NCBI GenBank assembly: GCA_002049455.2
Contig: KV918988.1
Location: forward strand, 1 to 64,000
Direction of reading: 5' to 3'
DNA from: Porphyra umbilicalis
Taxonomy: Eukaryota; Rhodophyta; Bangiophyceae; Bangiales; Bangiaceae
Length of the DNA: 64,000 bases
The translations under genes were made by a program, and so were the position numbers. Below, in pieces: positions 54,886 through 64,000 of this stretch. Under the pieces are notes generated by a model. It was not told the DNA's origin and did not search any database. It saw only the letters and a list, made by a program, of their open reading frames with translations. The stretch's first letter is position 1, and each line of letters starts with the position of its first letter.

Positions 54886-56094
54886 GGTGCCCTGGCGAGT
54901 GACTGAGTGGTAAGGAGGTACCTGGAGACGGTCGCAGGCGCAGGCAAGCGCACTGGCCTTAGCAGACCTCGAAACTGGGTAAGGCGACTTGGGACATCGC
55001 AAGCGAGGTGTGGTCGCTGCTCTACCGTGGCCATCTCCCGCTATAAGGTGCTGCCACCACCAGCACGCAAGAGATACTGTTCCCGGCTTTTGTTGAGGAA
55101 CATTCCAGTTGCAATATTTTTGTACTTGCCTAGCTCTCAGGTGCCTATATGTCTCTGAAGACACTTCGACGATCACTTCAGATGTTCACGTTTACGCCGC
55201 TACGTGAGCATGCTCGGGGATTGTGTCCAAGGGTATCCGACAGTACGCTTTGTTTTCATTTCTTTTAACAGTCGGCGAGACTGTCTCTTTTGTTCGCACA
55301 CTTACCGTCGCACAGGATTTCTCCGAGAGCACGACAGAGGCTCATTCTTGGGCCTACAACGGAAATATTCCGGAAAATATCTGGCGTTTTATCCTGCAGC
55401 CTGCCGCACGTTTATCCCGCAATCCTTCTCGGCGGCCATCCCAAGGCCTGTTTTCTTACCTTCGCGCAATCAGGCCTGTGGATGATTCGCTCGTCTATCC
55501 AACATGCGGCAAATGAGCGCTTCCGTGCGTCATCCGCAAATCCATTGGGAGAATGACCTGGCAATCGCGTCATCCCTAGTTTGGAATCTTCCAAGGGACT
55601 TCTCATTTGAACGATCCCATGCTTGTCTCAAACTCATCCAGGGATTTTTTCGAGGATGTCTCCCATCCCATCCTGACGTGAACCTGAGATCAACCTGGCC
55701 AAATCGTTCGGATGATCCCTCACCTATTTCAAAACGGGCTCCAGAACATTTTAAGGAAGAGGCCCCGTCCCACTGTGAAGCTGCCCACGCGAGATCTTGA
55801 GATTTTCTACTGTCTCCTCGACAGAAGTGCAGAAAAGAAGAGGAGCTGATGTTGATTTCCAGGCTGTATGGGCACATGTAAGCAATCAGGAGCACCAAGT
55901 CAGTCACAGGGGCGCATCTGATTGGTGGAGAGAGTCGGCCCACTAGTCAATCTCTGTCCACCAGGACAAAATTCGGGGATCAGCAATATTCCCAGAAAGA
56001 GCAGCCGAGGCCGGAACCTGGTCACAGAGAGGCATCAAAAATAGGCTCAAACGAGCCTGAGAGGCTCAAATGAGGCGGTTAGTAGAATGGACAC
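54886..56094. other. right subterminal region of the large transposon
   Basis: Transposase promoter side plus right-end inverted repeats (inner 55951-55987, outer 56081-56097). No other gene recognised. Confidence 0.5.
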
Positions 56095-56234
56095 TAGGCG
56101 TGGCCACGGGTCACGCTTTCCATTGGCGTAGGTTGGCTCAAAATGGAACCAGGGGATTGCCAAACGGTTGGGGGCGCATCCAAACAGGTCTGTTTGGAGT
56201 GGCGCGCTTCTAAACGGGCGCTTTTGGAGTGGCC

Positions 56235-56390
56235 CTGCCGTCGAAGATCCAAAACTAGAACAATCGCGTGTCACGGACACGAGGTCGATTAGGCGCCTAG
56301 AATATGTGAGGATGGTCAATTTTTGGACCGTCACACCCTAGTTTTGGATCGCATCCCAGCCACAAATGCCCATTTGGCAATTCCAGGCAT
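56235..56390 (-). repeat. dispersed repeat R3, copy 1 (inverted relative to 62340-62490)
   Basis: Shares ATCGCGTGTC-like and GATGGTC...TTTTTGGACCGTCACACC with the reverse strand of about 62340-62490, at roughly 85% similarity. No coding capacity. Confidence 0.7.
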
Positions 56391-56545
56391 GTGCATGCAA
56401 TACCCTGGCCTTCAGGGCGGTGGCGCGCTTGGAAACGCATCGACACCAGGCACGCCGGCCGGTTCCATAGCCCCGAGCGCGCACGAGGGCACATACAGCC
56501 ACGTTGCCGTGGCGGGGGGGGCGTGTGGCGGGGAAAGAGGTGCCG
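56390..56545 (+). repeat. R1 5' fragment at the left edge of the DIRS element
   Basis: Matches 3435-3590 of R1 (CAATACCCTGGCCTT, GGCACATACAGCCACGTTGC). It stops abruptly at GGTGCCGC, where gag-like coding begins. Confidence 0.75.
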
Positions 56546-57055
56546 CAGAGCGCCTTTGACGTGTCCGAGGTCCGGCGCGTGCATCGAGGCCGTCTGGTCA
56601 TCCGCAGACTTTACCACCCGCCGGTCGGCGACGCTCGCTCCCGCAACGCCGCGCCCTTTGACGTCGTTGGCGACACCCGCTACGCCAAGGTGCAGGCCAA
56701 GGTGTCCGGCAAGGCCGCACACCAGTTGGAGCTCGTCTACAACGTGGTGGCGTGGATCCAACGGCTGCACAACCGCCAGCTCGAGCACAAGGAGGCGGCG
56801 GTGCGTGCCGGGAGCGCGCAGTCGGCTTTCGACGTCAACTCGTGTGTGGTGCTACACCAGCTGTTCACGCTCGTGAGCGCCCGCTACAAGGTGCTCACGT
56901 TGGCAACATACGACACGGCGGCGTCCGAGACTCTGCGGACGTTGGTCTTTGGCCACAACGAGCAGGAAGTGTACTGCCCGGCGTACAACTTCCTGGCGAC
57001 GGCGCAGAAAGCCAGCCTCGTCCGGGTGGCGGCCCAGCGCCACAGGGATCGCTAG
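56546..57055 (+). CDS. DIRS gag-like ORF, 5' truncated
   Basis: About 170 codons ending in AAQRHRDR and TAG 57053-57055. The start is lost at the R1 junction. Visible patches are QSAFDVSEVRRVHRGRLVIR, HQLELVYNVVAWIQRLHNRQ and YCPAYNFLATAQKASLVRVA. It lies directly before the RT ORF in the place where DIRS elements encode a capsid-like protein; identification is by position, not motif. Confidence 0.5.
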   Translation, partial: QSAFDVSEVRRVHRGRLVIRRLYHPPVGDARSRNAAPFDVVGDTRYAKVQAKVSGKAAHQLELVYNVVAWIQRLHNRQLEHKEAAVRAGSAQSAFDVNSCVVLHQLFTLVSARYKVLTLATYDTAASETLRTLVFGHNEQEVYCPAYNFLATAQKASLVRVAAQRHRDR

Positions 57056-57080
57056 GCGGCGGGCGTCCGTGACGACAAGG

Positions 57081-59248
57081 ATGGCTGGCCGTTCAAGGGG
57101 GGGCGCCCCAACCGGGGCGTCTAAGCCTAGCGGCTCGCCGGCGACGCAGACCCCCCGCCGTACCGGGGGGTCGGGCGCGTCCCCTCGCTTGCCGGGGGGC
57201 GCCGCAAGCAATAAGGCACGCAAGAGCCGCTGGCCCGACGCCCGGCGTCTGCGGCAGGTGTGGCGACAGCAACAGGACGACGAGGCGGCGGGCGCCGCCC
57301 CGCCCTACTCGACGCTGCTCGCCGCCCTGGCAGCATGGACCGCTCTGGGGGCGGCCTACTGGGTCTTGAGGACGATTCAGTACGGCTTCCGTGTCCCTTG
57401 GGAGCGGCGGCCGCCCCCAACAAGGTCGGTGGGCTACGCGCTCACCGACGACGAGCTGGGCTGGAGCAGAATCGAGGTCGGACGCTGGGTGCTAGCTGGG
57501 TACGTGCGGCGGCTGTCCCAGGCCGCCGGCACCGGCTTGCCGTGGGTGTCGCAGACGCTTGTGGCGCACGGTGGCAAGGCGCGGCTGGTGATCGACCACC
57601 GCGCCATCAACCGCCACATCCGCAAGCGTGTCTTCCAGTACCAGCGCCTGCAATCTTTTTTGCGACCCTAGTGCCGGTCGAGCACCTCGTCTCGTGGGAC
57701 GTCAAAGACGCGTTCTACCACGTCCGCATCCTCCCCGCGCACTGGAAGTCCTTCCGTTTCGTTGTGGCAGGGGTCGTTGTCGAGCCGCGGGTGCTTTCGT
57801 TTGGGATGAAGCTCAGCTTCTAGGTTTGGACCAAGGTGATGCGGCTGGTCGTGGCCGCATTGCGGTTGCTGGGCTACCGGGTCAACGCCTACGTCGACGA
57901 CTTTGCGTCGACAGGCCGCGGCCCGCAACCCAGCACCGCCGCGGCAGCGACAGCGGGGCGCCGCGACATCCTGCAGCTGTTCCGGCGGCTGGTGCTGCAG
58001 GTGCACCCGACCAAAGGAGAGGCCGTCGGCACGACGCGACTGCCTCTCCTCGGGTTCCTTATCGACACGACGCGGCAGGTGGTCGTGCTGCCGGCGGCGC
58101 GGCTGACCAAGCTCGTGACGGGCGCCAAGGTGCTGCTTTCGGAGGTGACCCGACGCTCCTGGCGGGTTTCCTCCTGGAGCTTGCAGCAGTTTTCAGGGAT
58201 GACCGTGTCGTGCTACCTGGCCATCCCGTCGGCGCTTTTCCGCCGGCGGCGGCTGTACGACGTGACGCGACCGAAGATACGGGTGTCCCGACTGTCGCAC
58301 GGGGCGGCCCGGGACCTGCGATGGTTCACCATGCTGGAGCAGGAGCCGGGCGTCGGCCGCGCCCTGTGGCCGTCCACGCTTGGGACGCTAACCACCGACG
58401 CCTCACCCTACGGCTGGGGGGGGCACTGGCAGCACCTGCTGCCGGCGGCGGGCTTCTTCTCGGCGGCGCAGCGGGACTTACACATCAACGTCAAAGAAGT
58501 GGCGGCCGTGCGGTTCTGCCTGCTCGCCTTTGGGTCCCAGCTGCTGGGCGAGGAGGGCCTGCTGCAGTTGCGGGTCGACAGCCGGGTGGCGATGCACGTC
58601 ATCATCGGCTTCTCGAGCCGCTCGCCGGTGCTCATGGCCGGGCTCCGAAACTTGCACGAGGTGGCGTTGCTGTACCGGGTGGCGCTGCGCGCGTCGTGGC
58701 TGCCCTCGATGGCCAACGTTTGGGCGGACACCCTGTCGCGGAAAGGCGACCGCGGCGACTGGCGCTTGTCGGACGAGATGTTTACCCGACTGCAGCTGCG
58801 GTACGGATGCCACACAGTCGATCGGTTTGCCACGCCGCTCAACGCCCTCTGCCCGCGTTTCAATACCAAGATGCACGCGCCGGTAAGGGAGTTTAACTGG
58901 GTCAACCCGCCCTTCTCCCAGGCCGCGCGCGTTCTGAACAAGGTGTACGCGGACAAGGCCACGGAAACCGTGATCCTCCCAGTCTGCATGGAGCAGGAGT
59001 GTTGGGCGCCCGCCGTGGCGTCCGCCACCGAGGCGTACCTGCTGCAACGATCGGCCGGCCTCTTGGAGTCCGGGCGTTGCCACCGCCCCGCGCCGCCCCC
59101 CCGCTGGCGGTTGGCGGTGCTGCGGTTTTTTCAAGGCGGCCGCTCGCCGTCGACACGGGCCGAGGACGCGGCGGTGGCGCGGCGCGCCGATTATTGGCGT
59201 GTGCCCCACGGCGCTCGACGGCGGCGACAACGTGGCGCCGCGACCTAG
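57081..59248 (+). pseudogene. DIRS reverse transcriptase-RNase H-methyltransferase-like polyprotein, broken
   Basis: From ATG 57081. RT motifs: KARLVIDHRAINRHIRK, then a frame change in the T6 run 57656-57661, LVSWDVKDAFYHVRI, and SFGMKLS followed by an in-frame TAG at 57821-57823. Catalytic YVDDFAS comes next. RNase H follows (LTTDASPYGWGG, INVKEVAAVRFCLLAF, RVDSRVAMHVI). A methyltransferase-like module typical of DIRS elements is next: HTVDRFATPLNALCPRFNTK and FNWVNPPFSQA. The T-run shift may be an assembly error; the TAG (from CAG or similar) is a point mutation. The C-terminus overlaps the recombinase frame. Confidence 0.85.
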
Positions 59249-60237
59249 GTCGGGCACTGGCGGGTGCCTGCCCCGTCCGCGGCGCTGACGCTGCTGCCGC
59301 CCGCTTCCTCTGGAACAACAGCATCAAGGAATCGACGGCCGACCGGTACGACGGCCAGTGGCGGGGCTTTGTCGCGTACTTCGGCGCGTGGGGCGTCTCC
59401 GCGCTCCCCGCCTCGACCGCCATGATCGTGACCTTCGTTGGCCGCCTGTATCGGAGCCGGCGCATCGCGGCCATCTCTCTCAAGCCGATCATGGCGGCCA
59501 TGCGCATGCGGCACGTGGCCGCGGGAGTTTCTAACCCGTGCGACGACGAGGAGGTCCGGGAGGCCCAAGCTGGCTTCTGGCGAGCCGGCCTTGACCTTCG
59601 ACCTGTCCACAAGCTTCAGCGGCTGCCATTGCCGGCCGCCGTGGCCTGGCGACTCGCCGACTTGACGTCTCGCTCACCGTCCGCCCGGCGGCGGCACCTG
59701 ACGGCAGTGGTAATGCAGTTTTGGTGGATGCGTCGAGCGGGTGACATCACCCGCCTCACGTTCGGTGACGTCGACGCCCGCGTCGACGGCTCCACCCACT
59801 ACAAGGTGGCTCGTCACAAGACGGAGGTGACCACCGGTTTGCTCGCGCGCTCCCTGCCGCGGGACCCCGGCCCCCACCTCGACCTCCCCCATGTTCTCCT
59901 CGGACGCTTCGTCATCGAGCTGCGCGCCGCTGGTCGCGCGCCCTCTGCTCGGTTCTTCACCTCCTGCGCGCCCGCTACCGCGTCGGCGGTGATGACCGGC
60001 TGGCTGCGCGACGGCCTGCGTTGCCTTGGCGTTACGCCGCCTGTCGGGCCGTGCTACTCCTCGCACTCCCTCAAGTCGGGCGGCGCCACCGCGGCCAACG
60101 CCATTGGCATCAACCGCGGCGCCATCGCGGCGCTTAGCGCCACGACGGAGGTGACGTTGGCCGCCAACTACATCTCCGCCTTGTGCATCCAGTCTGTTTT
60201 TGATGGGTATTTTTTCACCAGCCTTCTTCCTCGATAG
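58999..60237 (+). CDS. DIRS tyrosine recombinase
   Basis: Frame overlapping the end of the polyprotein by about 250 bases; the true start is unclear because no ATG precedes the core domain. The core begins near 59280 (SIKESTADRYDGQWRGFVAY). Catalytic landmarks: Arg in WMRRAGDITRL, SSHSLKSGGATAA in place of the HxxR box (Lys where Arg is usual), and the nucleophile-like Tyr in AANYISALCI. It would integrate circular cDNA without the end-cleavage of integrases (family knowledge). The frame is intact, unlike the RT. Confidence 0.85.
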   Translation: MLGARRGVRHRGVPAATIGRPLGVRALPPPRAAPPLAVGGAAVFSRRPLAVDTGRGRGGGAARRLLACAPRRSTAATTWRRDLGRALAGACPVRGADAAAARFLWNNSIKESTADRYDGQWRGFVAYFGAWGVSALPASTAMIVTFVGRLYRSRRIAAISLKPIMAAMRMRHVAAGVSNPCDDEEVREAQAGFWRAGLDLRPVHKLQRLPLPAAVAWRLADLTSRSPSARRRHLTAVVMQFWWMRRAGDITRLTFGDVDARVDGSTHYKVARHKTEVTTGLLARSLPRDPGPHLDLPHVLLGRFVIELRAAGRAPSARFFTSCAPATASAVMTGWLRDGLRCLGVTPPVGPCYSSHSLKSGGATAANAIGINRGAIAALSATTEVTLAANYISALCIQSVFDGYFFTSLLPR

Positions 60238-60263
60238 CGGCGGCGGGCGTACTCCATCTTGGT

Positions 60264-60777
60264 TGGCACACGCGGGCTCTCTCACTCTTGGTAACCCCTC
60301 CGTATAGCTTGTCCGTCGGTTATTGTACCTTGGGCGGCGATTTAGGGGGGTTGGGGCGAAGAAGCTTTCGGCGTGTTCGGGGAATGGGCCTGTTTCCATT
60401 CCCCACCGGGGGAAGTCTGCGAGGATTCGGATCCCGCCTGAGATTTTCTCACCGGCGGCACCCGCGGTTCCGAGCCGCAGCGCGCTCTGTAGCCACACAG
60501 ACGCGCCGTCCCGATCCGTCCCCAGCACCCTCAAGGAGCCGCCGCTTGCGGCTCCCTCCTGGTCCCCCGGATCCCCACGTCCGCTGTTTTTCTGCTGCAC
60601 GCCGTCCCACCCTGCCCGCACTCCGTGCCCGACCACTGCTTATCTCATTTTCGAGGGGGCGTCTCTTGAGTGGCTCATTTTCTTTTCCGAACTGTTCTGG
60701 TTCATTTTTTCGTCTGCAGCTCGACTAATATATAGAAACATCACATGGCACACGCGGGCTCTCTCTCTCTTGGTAAC
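60264..60777 (+). repeat. 32-bp direct repeats at the DIRS 3' end
   Basis: TGGCACACGCGGGCTCTCTC plus ACTCTTGGTAAC at 60264-60295 recurs at 60746-60777 with one difference. The 450 bp between hold no gene. Likely part of the element's split terminal repeats. Confidence 0.75.
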
Positions 60778-60779
60778 TT

Positions 60780-60960
60780 GGAAGTCGCTGCGCGTGGTCG
60801 CCGGGCGCAACTCAGGGCGGTGGCCACCGCCCCCCTGCCCCCCCCTATGTGGGGGAGGGCCGGGGGGCAGGGGCCGTCCGGGCCCTGTGATCCCTGTGGC
60901 AGGACAGTCCTTCTCAGCCACGTAACTTCATTCGCTTTTAGCGTCATCGCGACCCGTCCA
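60780..60960 (+). repeat. R1 3' fragment at the right edge of the DIRS element
   Basis: Matches about 3850-4022 of R1 (GGACAGTCCTTCTCAGCCAC, TTCGCTTTTAGCGTCATCGC). About 260 bp of R1 middle present elsewhere are absent between this and the 56390-56545 fragment. Confidence 0.75.
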
Positions 60961-61650
60961 ACACTGAAAGCATTGTTAAAAATAAGAAGCTATCGCAATA
61001 TTCATGCCACGTTGCACAACGTGTCTCATTGAGCACCTGAAGTCCGACGTAACACCACTGTTTTGATGAAGAAGCCCTCTTTTTGTTCGGGTCACGGAAA
61101 TCAAACTACCTACTTGATTCTGGCTTCTGCTCACAAAGAATAGCCGTGCGGCTATCGCTTTTCTATTTCGAGTCGAGGCTATCTCACGGGAGCCTCTGAT
61201 TGGCCCATATGATGGACTGCAAGTTCCTTCTGGGCAGTGATGGTCGCCGTTCCGGAACTTCCGCATGAGCTGTCGTACATGGCAATCGTCCTACAGCGAC
61301 GCCCTTCTGGGCGTGGACGTCATCAAGCGCTGCACATTTTGACCTGTTTCTCTGTCCGTCGGCCGACGAGCGTCCTCTGCGCCTTCGTTATGGTTGATAC
61401 GGCCGCTCACCACAGTTGTCAACTGCCGCTGCAGTGAATCAAGTCCTTGTGGAAAACATCGTCTTTATCGGGCCCAGAAAGGACGTGGTGATAGGAATCC
61501 TGCAGGTCCTTAGGCTGATGATAGCAAAGCAGCCAACCGCCGACGTACACGTGGCTGTCTGAGGACGCGGACTTGGTTCTAGAATGGAATAGCCGATAGA
61601 GGAAGCCTGAGATGTTGACAATGCTCTGACACGCCCTCAGATCCCAGAGG
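60961..61650. other. intergenic repeat DNA
   Basis: 60975-61045 (GCTATCGCAATATTCATGCC) recurs at 62158-62230. No gene recognised; a small inverted pair lies near 61280. Confidence 0.5.
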
Positions 61651-62084
61651 ACACGAATTTGGTCGTCTCGGCGGCGAGGACGCCCCCGAGGCCATGACCG
61701 AGAATGATTTGATGACCATTTGCTCTGGCTTTGTGCGCCGTGAGATGGGTGGGACTGTGGCCGGTGGGGGGGCCGATGGAGGCCAGGCGAGCCGACGTCC
61801 CGTGATGCTGCGAATCCTTTTCGACGCAGGGTGGCAGAGGCCAAGAGAGTGTGTCGCATGCAGCTGTTTCCTCCATGTTTTCTGGCATTTTTGTGGTCTT
61901 TGGAACCGCCTAAACTACAAAAGTCTTCGGTACTTGGAATTGCCTACCAAGTATGTGTCAAAACACGGGGGCCTCATTTGGGGCGTGAAGAGAGGCGTGT
62001 CAGTGTTGGCAGCGTGCAGAAGGGCGTGATAAGGCGTGCATCGCCCACCCCGCCACCCAAAAACGGGTGTGATGCACACCCCTA
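61651..62084 (+). mobile_element. 3' fragment of the hAT-like element
   Basis: 61654-61860 matches 23162-23365 (ATGACCGAGAATGATTTGAT). The fragment ends GATGCACACCCCTA, the inverted counterpart of the TAGGGTTGTGC terminus at 22588. The shared coding patch is TENDLMTICSGFVRREMGG. Confidence 0.65.
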
Positions 62085-62619
62085 CTCTGCTGTACGCTCC
62101 CATCGGGGGGTAAGGTAGACGCGTCACGCCCAATCAGAGCATTGTTACTAATGAGATGCTATCGCCATATTCACGCCACGTTTCACAACGTGTCCCATTA
62201 AGCACCTAAAGCCCGACGCAACAACACTTTCTAGACTGTCAGATTTGATTCAGTTGCCCAACGGACGCCCTCTCCATTGGGGAACCGTTTGAGCGTCTCC
62301 ACCAATGGATCCAAACACCCAAACGCCTAAACGTGGCACGGTTTCGCCAAACGGGCATTGATGGCTGGGATGCGATCCAAAACTCGGGTGTGACGGTCCA
62401 AAAATAGACCATCCTCACATATTCTATTCGTTTGATCGACCTCGTGTCCATGACACGCGATTACTCTAGTTTGGGATCTTCAACGGCAGGGCCACTCCAA
62501 ACGGGCCTGCTTGGAGGCGCGCCACTCCAAATGTTAATATGTCGAAGAAGGTTGGCTGCCGCAGACGGTGGTGGACCGGCGGCGGCGGCGGGTTTACAGG
62601 TAAAGTGAGATCAGTCGGG
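62085..62619. repeat. repeat-rich gap including R3 copy 2
   Basis: 62158-62230 matches 60975-61045; 62293-62309 matches the end of the 37081 fragment; 62340-62490 is the inverted counterpart of 56235-56390. No gene. Confidence 0.6.
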
Positions 62620-64000
62620 TTATTTGGGCGAATCATTAACGAGACAACAATGCGGTGAAATGAATGCGAGGGGGATGTGGGCCGATCGTTTTAAACTCCC
62701 CGGTCGTGGGCGAGACGAGGGGGGGGGGGCGTCACCGCGGACAAGTCCATGTCGTGTCGTCGAGGTCACGGGAAGGAGTGTGTCAAGGGGGGGTGGGGGG
62801 CAGGCGTGGCAGGCGAAGCGCGGGGAAGGGCGAGAGGCGTTCCGGTAGGTGGCCGAGGTCGTGTGGGCGCGGACGAGCGCGCGCAGGATGCCGGACGAGA
62901 GCGCAATGTCGAGGGCGTCGTTAGGGGCAGTGGGAGCGTACGTGGGCTTGGACAGCGCGTCAGAGGAGTTGTGGTCGACGTGGACTGGGTGCAGTGCGCG
63001 GAGGGTGCCATTCAGCAGCGCGTGTCGTAGCATAAAATGGTCATTCTTGCACGTCATGTCGGTGGGGTCCTTGAAGGACGTGATTAGGTCGTAGGCAGCG
63101 GACGAGTCCGTGTCAGCAGCCATGGGCACTCGGCGGGCGAGGAGCTCTTGCAGAAGGAGGCGGACATCGAGGGCGGCGGCCACGGCGTCGGCGTGGGCGA
63201 GGAGTTCGCCGGCGCAGGAGCCGAGTTACTTGCGGTCGGGGTGGTGGGATCCCAGTGCAGGAGAGAGAAGCGGAGGGAGGAATCGACGAGGGCAACGAGG
63301 TGGCCAATTTTGCGCTTGAAGAGAGGTGAGACGGCCGAGCCGGAGTAGTCGGCGAAGACCGCGACTTGCAGGGAGGCTAGGTCCAGCTTGGGGTAGTGGA
63401 GGGCAATGGGCCGGCGGGCGAGCATGGCCAGCGCAGCGGGCCCAAAACCGTCGTAAAGAGTACGTCTGCTTTTGCGTGTTTTGGGACAAACGAATTCTCT
63501 GCAAACCGCCCTGGGGCTCTGTCAAGGCTGGTTTTTTGCAGAAAGGGCGCCAAAATCATCTGTTCGCCGGGATAGATGCATCTCCACTCGTACAAAGAGA
63601 GACACAGCATAAGACGTTTACACTTCACCCTTCCAGAAAGAGAGAGAAACGGAGAAGCATCTATGGCTATGCTAGCAGGCGCAAGGTGTGGAGTAAGGAA
63701 CGATTTCTGTTCTCTCAAGTACAAATATGCAACGACCTCGCATGAAATGGCCTCTGAGAGCCTGTCAAGGGGGGTCGATCTGTTTTTTGCACAGGAATTC
63801 TGTTTCTTTAAACAGAAACACCGGCCTCCAAGAGGCTCAAAACAGGCGACAACAGACGTGCTTTTGACGACGGTTCTGGGCCCGCTGCGCAGGGTGTTGT
63901 TGGCATGGCGGGCGTCGGCGCCGGTGGGGCCGGGCAAGTTGGCGAGTTGCGTGGCATTGGTGAGCCCGTCGGGGCGGGCGACGCGGCCGACCCAGAGGAG
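62620..64000 (-). pseudogene. copia-like pol fragment (end of RT and RNase H), runs off the window
   Basis: Read on the minus strand from the window edge: LLWVGRVARPDGLTNATQLA (the RPD region after RT), interrupted by a MITE at 63432-63889, then LHYPKLDLASLQVAVFADYS, FKRKIGHLVALVDSSLRFSL and HWDP. A frameshift near 63215-63230 leads to AGELLAHADAVAAALDVRLL, AADTDSSAAYDLI and VHVDHNSSDALSKP, which follow the Ty1/copia RNase H pattern including the final ADxLTKP-like box. The frame ends at 62620. The element is inactive because of the insertion and the frameshift. The long terminal repeat was not identified. Confidence 0.75.
63432..63889. mobile_element. 458-bp MITE, copy 2, CAG target duplication
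   Basis: Same termini and same length as the copy at 24914-25371, flanked by CAG at 63429-63431 and 63890-63892. Removing it restores the copia-like reading. Confidence 0.9.

Larger units (their letters stand above)
38450..56094. mobile_element. 17.6-kb DNA transposon carrying TNP2-like transposase and JmjC gene
   Basis: The outer inverted repeat CTAGTGTCCATTCTACT is perfect at 38447-38463 and 56081-56097. If the element proper starts GTGTCC, a TA stands on both sides, but CTAG is itself a palindrome so this is not decisive. Directly inside each end are two GAGGCTCAAATGAG-type motifs (38470-38483, 38492-38505; 56043-56056, 56061-56074), like subterminal transposase-binding sites of CACTA elements. 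Further in, 38631-38667 and 55951-55987 are inverted copies matching at 36 of 37 bases. Contents: a two-exon gene, a satellite, an Ulp1-like/JmjC reading frame on + and a transposase on -. Confidence 0.75.
56546..60777 (+). mobile_element. 5'-truncated DIRS-type retrotransposon
   Basis: Order: gag-like fragment, RT with YVDD, RNase H, methyltransferase-like domain, tyrosine recombinase. This is the DIRS gene order. Downstream, a 32-bp direct repeat (60264-60295 and 60746-60777, one mismatch) brackets about 450 bp, recalling split direct repeats of Ngaro/PAT-type elements. The 5' end and its matching repeat are missing. Confidence 0.85.

Noticed and set aside
1-64000. CRISPR arrays, rRNA or tRNA genes, bacterial operons
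   Set aside because: No regular spacer array and no conserved RNA sequence was recognised; gene content and elements are eukaryotic.

Overview
The window is nuclear DNA of a GC-rich eukaryote. Evidence for this: an ABCG half-transporter, an NB-ARC ATPase, a JmjC dioxygenase, Pho80-like cyclin folds, DIRS, copia-like, pogo and hAT-type elements, and one well-supported GT-AG intron. Host genes are mostly uninterrupted by introns, extremely rich in Ala, Gly and Pro, and separated by lower-GC repeat-filled stretches. This style resembles bangiophyte red algae such as Porphyra or Pyropia. That assignment is inference from composition only.

Layout. 0-18 kb holds host genes: an ABCG transporter (-), a secreted Cys-rich protein (+), a low-complexity single-TM protein (+), a membrane protein (-), and a second multi-pass membrane protein (-) split by a 1.37-kb TIR transposon at 16032-17398. 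18.4-19.8 kb is an NB-ARC STAND ATPase. 19.8-29 kb is a mosaic of mobile DNA: two pogo-like elements, an hAT fragment, a dispersed family called R1 here, and a 458-bp MITE nested in R1. 31.1-36.5 kb is one very long gene with two cyclin-like domains.

38.45-56.09 kb is, in my reading, one 17.6-kb DNA transposon. Its two ends share a 17-bp outer terminal inverted repeat, paired GAGGCTCAAATGAG motifs and an inner inverted repeat matching at 36 of 37 bases. It carries a TNP2/Plavaka-like transposase (-), a convergent (+) reading frame with a degenerate Ulp1-like region followed by a JmjC dioxygenase and zinc-finger-like tail, a small two-exon gene (-), and a satellite of 163-bp units. A smaller TA-flanked element has inserted into the Ulp1-like part. 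Several in-frame stops, mostly TGA, interrupt the coding frames. A transposon carrying a JmjC enzyme is the most unusual thing in the window.

56.5-60.8 kb is a 5'-truncated DIRS-type tyrosine-recombinase retrotransposon (gag fragment, RT-RNase H-methyltransferase-like ORF, recombinase). 61-64 kb holds an hAT 3' fragment, further repeats and a copia-like pol fragment interrupted by a second copy of the 458-bp MITE.

Many long ORFs are interrupted by one-base shifts inside C, G or T homopolymers. These may be assembly errors rather than true mutations, so 'broken' calls at such places are provisional.
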